Source: Longitalea arenae
Lineage (GTDB): Bacteria; Bacteroidota; Bacteroidia; Chitinophagales; Chitinophagaceae
Assembly (NCBI RefSeq): GCF_016924755.1
Contig: NZ_JAFFJX010000010.1
Location: forward strand, 124,001 to 188,000
Length of the DNA stretch: 64,000 nt
Direction of reading: 5' to 3'
Below the pieces are notes generated by a model. That model was not told the DNA's origin, did not search any database, and saw nothing but the letters and a program-made list of their open reading frames with translations. This document shows, in pieces, positions 45,386-53,998 of this stretch (within the stretch, counting starts at the first letter, position 1; each line of letters begins with the position of its first letter). The position numbers were made by a program, and so were the translations under genes.

Positions 45386-45922
45386 ATGCGCAAGCTGAGT
45401 ATGGACGAGCTGAACCGTAAATCGGTTCATGAATTTAAGGAAGCCGAAAAAATGCCTGTTGTGGTGGTGCTGGATAATATCCGCAGTATGCATAATGTAG
45501 GCAGTGTTTTCCGCACTGCCGATGCTTTTTTATTACGCGGCATTTACCTCTGCGGTTATACGCCGCAACCGCCGCACCGCGATATTCACAAAACAGCTCT
45601 GGGCGCTACCGAAACGGTGGAATGGAAATATGCCGAAACAACGGTGGAAGCAGTACAAAAGCTGAAAGCAGACGGTTACCTGGTGTATGCGGTAGAACAG
45701 GTGGAAGCAAGCATTCCCTTAAACCGCTTCGATATGAACCAGCAAAGGGCAGTGGCCGTTGTTTTTGGCAACGAAGTGACGGGGGTAGAGCAGGAAGTGA
45801 TCAAATTATGCGATGGCTGCATTGAAATTCCACAGTTGGGCATGAAACATTCATTGAACATTTCCGTGGCGGCCGGTATTGTGTTGTGGGAGCTGGTGAG
45901 GCGAAATGTGATAATTAGCTGA
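45386..45922 (+). CDS. SpoU/TrmH-family RNA methyltransferase
   Basis: 178 residues, SAM-dependent 2'-O-ribose methyltransferase with the trefoil-knot (SPOUT) fold. Motif 1 DNIRSMHNVGSVFRTADAF (catalytic Arg), motif 2 VVFGNEVTGVEQE, motif 3 IPQLGMKHSLNISVAAGI. The RNA target (tRNA or rRNA) cannot be read from the sequence. Short form without the N-terminal substrate domain found in TrmH of Enterobacteria. Confidence 0.92.
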   Translation: MRKLSMDELNRKSVHEFKEAEKMPVVVVLDNIRSMHNVGSVFRTADAFLLRGIYLCGYTPQPPHRDIHKTALGATETVEWKYAETTVEAVQKLKADGYLVYAVEQVEASIPLNRFDMNQQRAVAVVFGNEVTGVEQEVIKLCDGCIEIPQLGMKHSLNISVAAGIVLWELVRRNVIIS

Positions 45923-46030
45923 TTTGCGGTCGTCAATCGAATTCCGGCGGGTTAGATCGCAGATTAACCTCAAAAATGGCTAACCATTCATGATTGACGA
46001 TTGCCGATTCAAAATTGTTCATGCCGATCC
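45904..46030. repeat. Spacer word repeat between trmH-like gene and ubiA
   Basis: TGATAATTAGCTGATTTGCGG, then an unrecognised centre, then CATTCATGATTGACGATTGCCG words; the left part is contiguous with the last codons and stop of the preceding gene. Confidence 0.55.
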
Positions 46031-46097
46031 GCTCATCCCGGCTAAGCCGGACCGAGAACTTTAATACATTTAACATTCAATATTCGATATACAAACA

Positions 46098-47039
46098 ATG
46101 AGCACCGTTAAGAAATACCTCAGCCTGATAAAATTTTCGCATACCATTTTCGCGATGCCCTTTGCCATGATCGGGTTTATGCTGGGCGTTTTTGCCCTGA
46201 TGAATCCGGGCATAACCGAAGCCAGAAGATCCATTGGCCGGCAAGGGGAGTTTGTTAGCACCGTTTTCAGGTTCACCCCCAACTATTCCCGCCTGGCATT
46301 ATTATTCGCCCTCGTATTGCTTTGCATGATCTTCGCCCGCAGCGCCGCCATGGCCTTTAACCGCTACCTCGACCGCCACTTCGATGCACAAAACCCCAGA
46401 ACGGCCATCCGTGAAATTCCGGCCGGTATTTTAAAAGCCAACAATGTTTTGTGGTTCACTATTATCTGCAGTATATTGTTTGTGCTGTGCACTTACTTTA
46501 TTAATCGCATTTGTTTCTTTCTGTCGCCGGTAGCCCTGTTTGTGATCTTATTTTACAGTTATACAAAACGATTTACGCCGCTCTGCCACCTGGTGCTGGG
46601 ACTGGGTTTATCACTGGCGCCTATTGGCGCCTACCTGGCGGTGACCGGGGCTTTTGCCTGGTTACCGATCCTGTTTTCACTCACAGTCATCTTCTGGGTA
46701 AGCGGCTTCGATATCATCTATGCCTTGCAGGATGAGGAGTTCGATAAATCGAAACAATTGTATTCCATTCCCGCCTGGCTGGGTAAAAAGAAAGGGTTGC
46801 GCGTATCGGAGCTCTTACATGTGTTGAGCGCTGCCTGCGTTATTGCCGCCGGTATATATGGTGAGTTTAACTGGCTGTACTGGATAGGCGTTGTCATTTT
46901 TGTAAGCATGCTCTTGTACCAGCATTCGATCGTTAAACCAACCGACCTGCGCCGGGTGAACCTGGCCTTTATGACCGCCAATGGTATTGCCAGTGTGGTG
47001 TTTGCCGTGTTTGTGATCAGTGATCTGTTTGTTGGATGA
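46098..47039 (+). CDS. UbiA-family prenyltransferase (menaquinone-type)
   Basis: 313 residues with eight to nine membrane helices. The first Asp-rich motif is NRYLDRHFDAQNPRT (about 93-107) and the second DIIYALQDEEFD (about 203-214), as in 4-hydroxybenzoate/1,4-dihydroxynaphthoate-type prenyltransferases. An extra loop of about 40 residues after helix 1 (ITEARRSIGRQGEFVSTVFR) is characteristic of the MqnP/UbiA-like group in Bacteroidota, which attaches a polyprenyl tail during menaquinone synthesis. Other menaquinone genes are not in the window, so the pathway branch is inferred. Confidence 0.88.
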   Translation: MSTVKKYLSLIKFSHTIFAMPFAMIGFMLGVFALMNPGITEARRSIGRQGEFVSTVFRFTPNYSRLALLFALVLLCMIFARSAAMAFNRYLDRHFDAQNPRTAIREIPAGILKANNVLWFTIICSILFVLCTYFINRICFFLSPVALFVILFYSYTKRFTPLCHLVLGLGLSLAPIGAYLAVTGAFAWLPILFSLTVIFWVSGFDIIYALQDEEFDKSKQLYSIPAWLGKKKGLRVSELLHVLSAACVIAAGIYGEFNWLYWIGVVIFVSMLLYQHSIVKPTDLRRVNLAFMTANGIASVVFAVFVISDLFVG

Positions 47040-47044
47040 TTATA

Positions 47045-47550
47045 ATCGCAGGTTACAGGATACAAGTTACAGGTTACAGGGTGCAGGAAAATTCAGTTAC
47101 CGGTTACCGGTTTCCTGTCACCGGGCAAATTAAAATTATATTAGGTACAGGTTACATGTTACAGGTTATAAGGTACAGGAAAATTCAGTTACCGGTTACC
47201 GGTTTCCTGTCACCGGGTACAAATCAAAAGCATATTAATCAGGTACAGGTTACATGTTACAGGTTACAGGGTGCAGGAAAATTCAGTTACCGGTTACCGG
47301 TTTCCTGTCACCGGGCACAAATCAAAGGCATATTAATCAGGTACAGGTTACATGTTACAGGTTACAGGGTGCAGGAAAATTCAGTTACCGGTTACCGGTT
47401 TCCTGTCACCGGGCACAAATCAAAAGCATATTAATCAGGTACCCGTTACATGTTACAGGGTACAGGATACAAGTTACAAGTTACAGGAAGCAGGGATCTG
47501 GGAAGAGATGCCCTGGAACCTGAAACCTGAAACCTGGAACTGCCAGTTAT
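47045..47550. repeat. 98-bp tandem repeat array within a CAGGTTACAGG word field
   Basis: A unit containing GTGCAGGAAAATTCAGTTAC, CGGTTACCGG, TTTCCTGTCACCGGG starts at 47084, 47176, 47274 and 47372, intervals 92, 98 and 98 bp. Within each unit CAGGAAA and TTTCCTG are inverted around CCGGTTACCGG (for example 47274-47307). The edges dissolve into shorter words (CAAGTTACAGGTTACAGG; CCTGAAACCTGAAACCTGG). Open frames through it read as repetitive peptide and are not genes. The array fills the whole 535-bp gap between ubiA and ruvX. Confidence 0.95.
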
Positions 47551-47574
47551 AAACAAAGAATTTTTAATTTTTGA

Positions 47575-47988
47575 ATGGCTCGCATACTATCCATAGACTA
47601 CGGTAAAAAACGCACCGGCCTGGCCGTTACCGATCCATTGCAGATCATTGCAACGGGATTAACAACGGTAGAAACGCCGAAACTCATCCCCTTCCTGAAA
47701 GATTATTTCCAAAAAGAAGCCGTAGAACTGATCATTATGGGCGAACCCAAGAACTGGGACGAAACCGATACCCACGCCACACCGCTGGTTAAAAAAGCGG
47801 TAGAGCGGCTGAAAAAGGAATTTCCCGCCATTCCCATAAAAATGGTCGATGAACGCTATACCTCAAAAATGGCTTCACAGGCAATGATCGATATGGGGCT
47901 GAAGAAAAAGCAAAGGCAGAACAAAGCCCTGGTAGACGAAATCGCCGCCACCATCATGCTGCAGGAATACTTACGCAGTATTAGCTGA
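47575..47988 (+). CDS. ruvX: YqgF/RuvX-family resolvase-like nuclease
   Basis: 137-residue RNase-H-fold protein, essential in most bacteria and involved in 16S rRNA pre-processing or Holliday junction resolution. Motifs: SIDYGKKRTGLAV (first Asp), MGEPKNWDETDT (Glu) and VDERYTSKMA; C-terminal VDEIAATIMLQEYL. Length and order match the family. It is the first gene after the 98-bp array. Confidence 0.95.
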   Translation: MARILSIDYGKKRTGLAVTDPLQIIATGLTTVETPKLIPFLKDYFQKEAVELIIMGEPKNWDETDTHATPLVKKAVERLKKEFPAIPIKMVDERYTSKMASQAMIDMGLKKKQRQNKALVDEIAATIMLQEYLRSIS

Positions 47989-48039
47989 TTATCAATGAAT
48001 AATAGGGGCTAAATGGCCAATGGCGCCAGTGGAAATGAG

Positions 48040-48215
48040 ATAGCCATTACAGGTTACAATTGTCAGGTTACGGGGAAAAGCGTACCCTGTACAGCTAAAA
48101 AGGTAAGCAGCCGGTTGCCGTAATTTAGGCAAATGAGCTTTGTACTCTGAAACTTGAAACCTGTAACTAGTAAACCGGCAACTGATAACCGGTAACAGGC
48201 AACAGCCTTCAGCCA
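48040..48215. repeat. Spacer word repeat (TTACAGGTTACAATTG / CTTGAAACCTGTAAC)
   Basis: Left words CATTACAGGTTACAATTGTC, AGGTTACGGGG; right words GAAACTTGAAACCTGTAAC, TAGTAAACCGGC, GATAACCGGTAACAGGC. Left and right are inverted relatives. Confidence 0.75.
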
Positions 48216-48230
48216 CTCAGTTTTTATAAG

Positions 48231-48238
48231 TAACTTTG
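48231..48238 (+). promoter_or_regulatory. -7 box of def
   Basis: TAACTTTG, 33 bp before the ATG at 48272; it matches TAnnTTTG. Confidence 0.6.
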
Positions 48239-48271
48239 CACCCTAATTTTATTCAAAAGGAAAAAGATACC

Positions 48272-48850
48272 ATGATATTACCGATCGTAGCATACGGGGC
48301 TGAAATTCTGAGGACCAAGGGTAAGGAGATCACTCCCGACTATCCCAATTTATCAAAGCTGATAGCTGATATGTGGGAGACCATGTATGCCAGCAGCGGG
48401 GTAGGACTGGCAGCACCGCAGATCAACAAGGATATTCGTTTATTTGTCGTTGACAGTGCGCAGATCTTCGAGAACCAGGAAGAAGATGAAAAAGGGAAGT
48501 ACCCCGATGAGCCGGGCATTAAACAGGTATTTATAAATGCCCGGATAAAAGAATTGAATGGGGAAGAATGGGCTTATAATGAAGGCTGCTTAAGCATTCC
48601 CAAGATCAGGGAAGATATCATGCGCAATGAGACGGTAACACTTTCTTATGTAGACGAAAATTTCGTTCCGCAGGAAAAGACCTTCAATGGCATTACCGCC
48701 CGCATCATTCTGCATGAATACGACCATATAGAAGGCAAATTATTTATTGATTACCTGAAGCCATTGAAGAAAAAAATGCTGCGTGGCAAACTCGACGATA
48801 TCTCGAAGGGCAAGGTAAGGGCCGATTACAAAATGATCTTCCCTAAATAG
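48272..48850 (+). CDS. def: Peptide deformylase
   Basis: 192-residue metalloenzyme removing the formyl group from nascent chains. Motifs in order: GVGLAAPQI (about 44-52), EGCLSIP (about 107-113, Cys metal ligand) and HEYDHIEGKLF (two His ligands and catalytic Glu). Loop insertion ENQEEDEKGKYPDEPGIKQ is typical of Bacteroidota. The start ATG 48272 is preferred over TTG 48236, which is inside the -7 box. Confidence 0.96.
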   Translation: MILPIVAYGAEILRTKGKEITPDYPNLSKLIADMWETMYASSGVGLAAPQINKDIRLFVVDSAQIFENQEEDEKGKYPDEPGIKQVFINARIKELNGEEWAYNEGCLSIPKIREDIMRNETVTLSYVDENFVPQEKTFNGITARIILHEYDHIEGKLFIDYLKPLKKKMLRGKLDDISKGKVRADYKMIFPK

Positions 48851-48856
48851 TGTCGT

Positions 48857-49798
48857 ATGTTAGCGGTTAGCTGGCGTGTACTCATTCTGCTGTTTGTTTC
48901 CGGTTCGCTTTATGCGCAGGACTCCCTGGTGCAGTACCAGAATAAAGCGGTTACCTTGAAAGAAGTTGTAGTGCGCAACAACCTGAACGTGCATGCTTTT
49001 ATTGAACGCATTAAGAACGATACTACTTTTTACAAAGCATTCCGCAACCTGAAAGTGCTTGGTTATACATCACTGAATGACATCAGGATGCTGGGAAAAA
49101 AAGAACAGGTGACCGCTTCTTTGTACAGCCGCACCCGGCAGCATGTAAATAATGGCTGCCGTTATACCCAGGTGCTGGAAGAGCGAACCAGCGGCGATTT
49201 TTACGATAAACATCATCAATACAACTATTATACAGCCGGCATGTATGCCGGTTTGTTTTTTGCGGCCGATACCATTTGCGGCGAAACCAATATTGTAAAA
49301 AATGCCGGTTTCAGCACCCAGGGTAAGAGCGGACTGGCAAAACACAAAGAGCAGCTGAAAATGTTGTTCTTTAATCCCGGTAAAAAGATCCCCGGCATTC
49401 CCTTCATTGGCAATAAAGTGGCGCTCTTCGATGAAGATGTGGCCGAACGCTATGATTTCACCATCGATATGGAAGCCTTTAAAGGAGAGATGTGTTATGT
49501 ATTCTCCTGTAAACCGCGGGCTGATCTGCCCGAAGGTGAAAAGGACAAGATCGTAGTAAATAATATGACCACCTGGTTCCGCATAGATACCTGGGAAATT
49601 GTCGCGCGCAATTATGACCTCAGCTACAATGCCGGCGTATACGATTTTGACGTGCGCATGGAAGTAGAGCTCACGAAGTTTGGCAACTACCTAGTACCCA
49701 AATTGCTTCGGTACAATGGAAATTGGGACGTCGTTATGAAGAAACGCGAACGATCTGTGTTTACAGCTACACTTTTTGATTTTAGCCAAAGTGAGTAA
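48857..49798 (+). CDS. Exported Bacteroidota hypothetical protein
   Basis: 313 residues with signal peptide (VLILLFVSGSLYAQ). The first mature segment YQNKAVTLKEVVVRNNLNVHAFIERIKNDTTFY fits the pattern of a plug-adjacent or CarboxypepD_reg-like start, but no complete known domain is visible. Middle contains conserved-looking NYYTAGMYAGLFFAADT and KMLFFNPGKKIPGIPFIGNK; C-terminal beta-rich stretch. Function unknown. It starts 6 bp after def and is probably co-transcribed. Confidence 0.75.
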   Translation: MLAVSWRVLILLFVSGSLYAQDSLVQYQNKAVTLKEVVVRNNLNVHAFIERIKNDTTFYKAFRNLKVLGYTSLNDIRMLGKKEQVTASLYSRTRQHVNNGCRYTQVLEERTSGDFYDKHHQYNYYTAGMYAGLFFAADTICGETNIVKNAGFSTQGKSGLAKHKEQLKMLFFNPGKKIPGIPFIGNKVALFDEDVAERYDFTIDMEAFKGEMCYVFSCKPRADLPEGEKDKIVVNNMTTWFRIDTWEIVARNYDLSYNAGVYDFDVRMEVELTKFGNYLVPKLLRYNGNWDVVMKKRERSVFTATLFDFSQSE

Positions 49799-49799
49799 T

Positions 49800-49942
49800 G
49801 TATTGAATGTGATAATTTGATAATTCGATAATGTGATAAATGGAATACAATTTCCTGTTCGGTTCAAGGACTTTATAATGTTATCGGCACTCCCGAAAGC
49901 GAATTAATCAGCACATTAGCACATTAGCAAATTAGCCAATCA
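49800..49942. repeat. Spacer word repeat with two inverted families
   Basis: Left: TGATAATTTGATAATTCGATAATGTGATAA and linker GGAATACAATTT; right: CAGCACATTAGCACATTAGC, AAATTAGCCAATC, inverted relative to the C-type words elsewhere. Confidence 0.8.
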
Positions 49943-51046
49943 TTACATTATAGATCTCGTCTTGGCATAGCCCCTCCACTTTTCGAACAACTGCTGCATA
50001 TCCTCTGGCATTTCGCTGTTGAATACAACTTCCTTGCGCGTACGCGGATGAATAAAACCGATCGTTTTGGCGTGTAAGGCATGCCGTGGGCAAATGGCAA
50101 AACAATTATCAACGAACTGTTTGTATTTGCTGAAAACAGTTCCTTTTACAATTCTGTCGCCCCCGTATAATTCATCATTGAAGAGGGGATGGCCCAGGTG
50201 TTTCATATGCACGCGGATCTGGTGGGTGCGGCCTGTTTCCAGCTCACATTGAATAATGGTCACATAACCCAGTCGTTCCAGTACTTTGTAATGGGTAACT
50301 GCATCTTTACCATAATCACCATCCGGGTAGGCGTCGAATATTTTGCGAAAGCGCTGGTGGCGGCCGATATGGGCCCGAACGGTGCCGCTGTCTTCGGCAA
50401 CATCGCCCCAGACCATGGCCACATACTGGCGGTGAATGGTATGATCGAAGAATTCTTTGGCGAGGCAGGTCACCGCTTTTTCGGTTTTTGCCAGCACCAT
50501 TAAACCACTGGTATTTTTATCGATGCGATGCACCAGGCCGAAGCGGGGCAGGGTATCGGCAGAGATATCGCTGTTCTGCTGCTGTAAATGCCAGGCAACG
50601 CCATTGATGAGCGTACCGCGTGGATTGCCGCTGGCAGGATGCACGACCAGTCCCACCGGTTTATTGATGATCAGGATATCAGTGTCCTCGTAAACGATAT
50701 TCAAAGGCATTTGTTCCGGGATGATCTCTTCGCCATGCATTTCCTTATCGGAATACACGATAATCTCTTCGCCCGGCTTTATTTTGTGATTCGCCTGTAC
50801 GGTTTTACCGTTCACCGTAACGCGGCCGGTTTCAATGGACTGCTGCACTTTATTACGGGAGGCGCCCTCTATACGGGCCACCAGGAATTTATCGAGGCGC
50901 ATAGGTTCCTGGCCTTTATCTACCACCAGACTGAATCGTTCATACAGCTCCTCGGCGCCTTCTGCGCCATCTGCGCTTTCTGCGCCTTCTACACCATCAA
51001 AATTTTCGTCCTGCTCATTAAAAGTGTTGGCATCCTTTATAGTCAT
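49943..51046 (-). CDS. rluD: RluD-type ribosomal large-subunit pseudouridine synthase
   Basis: 367 residues. A glutamate/alanine/glycine-rich N-terminal tract (EGAESADGAEGAEE), an S4 RNA-binding domain (about 48-105; MRLDKFLVARIEGASRNKVQ), then the pseudouridine synthase domain with IINKPVGLVVHPASGN and the catalytic Asp in LVHRIDKNTSG (about 170-180) and ETGRTHQIRVHMKHLGHP. RluD modifies helix 69 of 23S rRNA in other bacteria; assignment within RluA/C/D is by similarity. A TACCTTTG -7 box (51073-51066) lies 20 bp upstream. Confidence 0.92.
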   Translation of the reverse strand: MTIKDANTFNEQDENFDGVEGAESADGAEGAEELYERFSLVVDKGQEPMRLDKFLVARIEGASRNKVQQSIETGRVTVNGKTVQANHKIKPGEEIIVYSDKEMHGEEIIPEQMPLNIVYEDTDILIINKPVGLVVHPASGNPRGTLINGVAWHLQQQNSDISADTLPRFGLVHRIDKNTSGLMVLAKTEKAVTCLAKEFFDHTIHRQYVAMVWGDVAEDSGTVRAHIGRHQRFRKIFDAYPDGDYGKDAVTHYKVLERLGYVTIIQCELETGRTHQIRVHMKHLGHPLFNDELYGGDRIVKGTVFSKYKQFVDNCFAICPRHALHAKTIGFIHPRTRKEVVFNSEMPEDMQQLFEKWRGYAKTRSIM

Positions 51047-51065
51047 GCGGTATCTCAGTTTCGGA

Positions 51066-51108
51066 CAAAGGTAACAAACGACGGGAGTTGTATAAAGTAG
51101 TACATTTG
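51066..51108. promoter_or_regulatory. Divergent promoters of rluD and lipB
   Basis: Minus-strand TACCTTTG (51073-51066) for rluD and plus-strand TACATTTG (51101-51108) for lipB, both matching TAnnTTTG, within a 69-bp divergent spacer. Confidence 0.65.
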
Positions 51109-51115
51109 TTTCTAT

Positions 51116-51901
51116 ATGAAAACCAGTACAAAACAGGGGGTTTTATTTCGTGATCTTGGTCAGGTCGGGTACCAGGAGGCCTGGGACCTGCAGGAAAGCC
51201 TGTTACAGGAGAATGTGCGTATCAAAACCGAATACCGGAGCAGGATGGCCCTGATGGAATCGGCTTCCGCTTATAAACAACCGGCTACGGGTTATGGGCA
51301 GGAAGTGATTGATAATGAGATGAATGGGCCGGAAACCACCCACCACTTACTTTTTGTGGAGCATCCGCCGGTGTATACGCTGGGAAAAAGCGGCGATCTT
51401 GAAAATGTACTGATCAGCGAGGAAGAAAGAGTGGCCAAAGGGATCAGTTTTTACCATACCAACCGCGGCGGCGACATTACTTTTCATGGCAGAGAGCAAC
51501 TGGTGGGTTATCCCATACTCGACCTGGAAAGATTCTATACAGATATAGGCAAATACCTGCGGAACCTGGAAGAAGTGATCATTGCCACCATAGCCGATTA
51601 TGGCTTGAAAGGGGAACGGTCGCCCGGGGAAACCGGGGTTTGGCTCGATGCGGCCATACCGGGTAAAGAGCGAAAGATCTGTGCCATGGGTATACGCTGC
51701 AGCCGCTGGATCACCATGCATGGCTTTGCCTTCAATGTAAATACCGATCTGTCTTACTTCAATTATATCATTCCCTGCGGTATCCAGAACAAACAGGTGA
51801 CTTCGATGCAGAAGGAACTGGGGCGTAAACTCGATATGCGTGAGGTGAAGGAAAGAGTGAAAGCGAATTTTGAGAAAGTGTTTGACGTAGAATTAATTTG
51901 A
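51116..51901 (+). CDS. lipB: Lipoyl(octanoyl) transferase
   Basis: Transfers octanoate from acyl carrier protein to lipoyl domains, first step of lipoic acid synthesis. 261 residues, slightly longer than E. coli LipB. Motifs: EHPPVYTLGKSGDLENVL, NRGGDITFHGREQLVGYPI and GIRCSRWITMHGFAFNVNTD with the conserved Lys/Cys equivalents near CGIQNKQVTSM. The N-terminal 30 residues (TKQGVLFRDLGQVGYQEAWD) are the usual family start. Confidence 0.95.
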   Translation: MKTSTKQGVLFRDLGQVGYQEAWDLQESLLQENVRIKTEYRSRMALMESASAYKQPATGYGQEVIDNEMNGPETTHHLLFVEHPPVYTLGKSGDLENVLISEEERVAKGISFYHTNRGGDITFHGREQLVGYPILDLERFYTDIGKYLRNLEEVIIATIADYGLKGERSPGETGVWLDAAIPGKERKICAMGIRCSRWITMHGFAFNVNTDLSYFNYIIPCGIQNKQVTSMQKELGRKLDMREVKERVKANFEKVFDVELI

Positions 51902-52022
51902 TGATTGGATAATTTGATAATGGAATACAGTCCGAAGAAAAGTGGACATAAGTTACGGGTTTGAAGGAACTGCTAAAATTGAAGCATTATCACATTATCA
52001 AATTATCACATTATCACATTTG
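51900..52022. repeat. Inverted word repeat after lipB
   Basis: Left GATGATTGGATAATTTGATAAT, right TTGAAGCATTATCACATTAT, CAAATTATCACATTATCAC. The string AAATTGAAGCATTATCACATTATCA also occurs at 63198-63222. Confidence 0.85.
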
Positions 52023-52024
52023 TC

Positions 52025-52936
52025 TCAATCTCTCGGTATAAAGAATTTATGCTTCTCCTTCAGCTTGCCATCTTCATACAATTCAAACCGGTACCAGCCC
52101 GATCGTAAAAAGTTCACTTTATCGATCAGCAAAGCAGGTTCTTTTACTTCGGCAATATCGAAGAGCAGGATGCTTTTTTCATCGAAAAATTTAATAGAAT
52201 ATTTGTGCACTGCTGAGTTCGGCAGATTGATGGCCACATTGCCGTCTCTTTCAGTATATACAAATTTGGAAGGCTTGAAGATTTCCTTCGGAACAAATGG
52301 TTTTAACAGGATGGTATCTGCGCTGGCGAAAGCAATGGTATCTTTTGTTTTGGAAACCACCGAGTCGCGGAATTTCTTCAACTCCTTTGCATTGATGGTA
52401 GCCACCAGGGTATCGCGTTTTTTGACGAAGTAGAATTTTTCCGGCTCAGGCGCTTTCACAACCGGTGTTGGAGCGGGCGTTGCCGGTTTCAGTTTTTCTT
52501 TGATCTCCTCCGCCTGGGTAGGTGAAACGCCTTCCGTAATGATCACGCGGCGGGCATTTTCGGGAGTCTGTTGTTTGGCCACCGCAAGCTGTGTGGTATC
52601 CCAGAAAGGGCGTTCAGACTTCGTGAATACAAATTTGCCACTATCCTGCACAATGAAGAGGCGGTAAAACTGGTTGGCGTCCGGCGCTTTTGCATCAACA
52701 ATACCATTTTGCGGGGCTGTAGGGTCTGCCACAGACAGCACAGTAACAAAACCTTTGGTGCTGTCTTTGGAACGTTGAACACTTATTTGTTTAACAACGC
52801 GGTAATTGTTCACCCAGCTGATTATAACCTTTTTATTTCCCTTGGTTACAACGGTAAAATCAGGCAGCACATCCTGCGCCCAGCTGTTGGTAAATAAGGT
52901 ACAAGTTAGTATTAGTAATGCTGCCAGTTTGCGCAT
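52025..52936 (-). CDS. Exported hypothetical protein with fibronectin-like N-domain
   Basis: 303 residues; signal peptide LAALLILTCTLFTNSWAQ, then a region resembling a fibronectin type III sandwich (VVTKGNKKVIISWVNNYRVV, ISVQRSKDSTKGFVTVLSV), a proline/alanine/threonine linker (KPATPAPTPVVKAPEPEKF), and a second beta-rich part with KYSIKFFDEKSILLFDIAE. Probably secreted or periplasmic; function unknown. The frame begins at 52978, but ATG 52936 fits the signal peptide. Confidence 0.75.
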   Translation of the reverse strand: MRKLAALLILTCTLFTNSWAQDVLPDFTVVTKGNKKVIISWVNNYRVVKQISVQRSKDSTKGFVTVLSVADPTAPQNGIVDAKAPDANQFYRLFIVQDSGKFVFTKSERPFWDTTQLAVAKQQTPENARRVIITEGVSPTQAEEIKEKLKPATPAPTPVVKAPEPEKFYFVKKRDTLVATINAKELKKFRDSVVSKTKDTIAFASADTILLKPFVPKEIFKPSKFVYTERDGNVAINLPNSAVHKYSIKFFDEKSILLFDIAEVKEPALLIDKVNFLRSGWYRFELYEDGKLKEKHKFFIPRD

Positions 52937-53015
52937 GCGCCCATATTGAATTAGTCGGTAAAGGATTTGGCGTCGCAAATATAATAGTTTTGCGACAGCG
53001 GTTTTATATTACGGC

Positions 53016-53957
53016 TTACAGGAATGTTAATGTTCCTGCCGGTAATGACCGGTTGCCCTGTAAGCCGCCGCTGTGTACTATTAACAGGCGACTGCCGGGT
53101 TCAAAATAACCTGATCCTGCCAGATGCATCATACCGAATAAGAGTTTGCCGGTATATACGAAATCGGTGGGCAGATCATGTGTTTCATAAATTGCATTCA
53201 TAAAATCGATCAGCTCACCCGTTTTCCGCGCATAACCGCCAAAATGGTAGTCGTAGAAAAGGGTATAATGCTGCTGGCCGCCGGCGTATTGCTTCACAAA
53301 ACGGTGAATGCTGTTGTCATGTTCCGGCAATTTCAGGCTGCAAATGCCGATCACCTGCTGATGCGGTAATGAACCGCGCACTAAGCCAGCAAGCATGGTG
53401 CCGGTGCCTGCTGCGCAGCATATATGTGAATAACTTTTTATTTGTGCCAGCTGCAGGATCTCCGCAGCGCCTTGTACACCCAGCTCGCTTTGTCCACCCT
53501 GCGGTACAATATAATAATCCGGGTAAAGCGATTGCAGTGCTGTAATGAGGGCGGCCTCATCGCTATAGGCCTGCCGGGAAACAAAGCGCAGCTGCATATG
53601 ATATTCCTGTAATTCTTGCAGGGTAGCTGAGGGCAGAGCCGGTTCTTCGCCGCGGATAATGCCAATGCTTTCCAGTTCAGCCTGCCGGCAGGCCAGGGCA
53701 GTGGCTACGAGGTGGTTCGACCAGGCGCCGCCAAAACTGAGTATGCCTTTTTTATTTTGTTGCTGCGCCTGCTGGATATGGTATTTCAGTTTGAACCATT
53801 TGTTGCCCGAAATGACCGGATGGATACGATCGAGCCGCAATACATCCATGGCAACGTTTTTGTTATGCAAGAGATCGCTGGCAAGTGGTTGTACCACTGC
53901 TTTTGTTAAGTCAACCGGTTGATTGAATACTTTTTTTATCAAAATTAATTTCACCAC
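53016..53957 (-). CDS. ACC deaminase / D-cysteine desulfhydrase-like PLP enzyme
   Basis: About 313 residues of the tryptophan-synthase-beta fold. PLP Lys in HPVISGNKWFKLKYHI, GGAWSNHLVATALACRQ, phosphate loop CAAGTGTMLAGLVRG and the C-terminal LLIVHSGGLQGNRSL resemble the D-cysteine desulfhydrase/1-aminocyclopropane-1-carboxylate deaminase group. Which reaction is catalysed cannot be told here. Start uncertain: no ATG near; candidates are GTG 53957, GTG 53954, TTG 53981 and TTG 53942. Divergent from the nucleotidyltransferase gene. Confidence 0.8.
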   Translation of the reverse strand: MVKLILIKKVFNQPVDLTKAVVQPLASDLLHNKNVAMDVLRLDRIHPVISGNKWFKLKYHIQQAQQQNKKGILSFGGAWSNHLVATALACRQAELESIGIIRGEEPALPSATLQELQEYHMQLRFVSRQAYSDEAALITALQSLYPDYYIVPQGGQSELGVQGAAEILQLAQIKSYSHICCAAGTGTMLAGLVRGSLPHQQVIGICSLKLPEHDNSIHRFVKQYAGGQQHYTLFYDYHFGGYARKTGELIDFMNAIYETHDLPTDFVYTGKLLFGMMHLAGSGYFEPGSRLLIVHSGGLQGNRSLPAGTLTFL

Positions 53958-53998
53958 ATATTTTATATTTTCGTGGCTCAATTTTTAAAAATACAATA

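Noticed and set aside
47036-47552. Open frames of 66-132 codons through the CAGGTTACAGG array
   Set aside because: The frames are open in several registers only because the DNA repeats; the peptides repeat GYRVQENSVTGYRFPVTG-type strings and there is no start or family resemblance.
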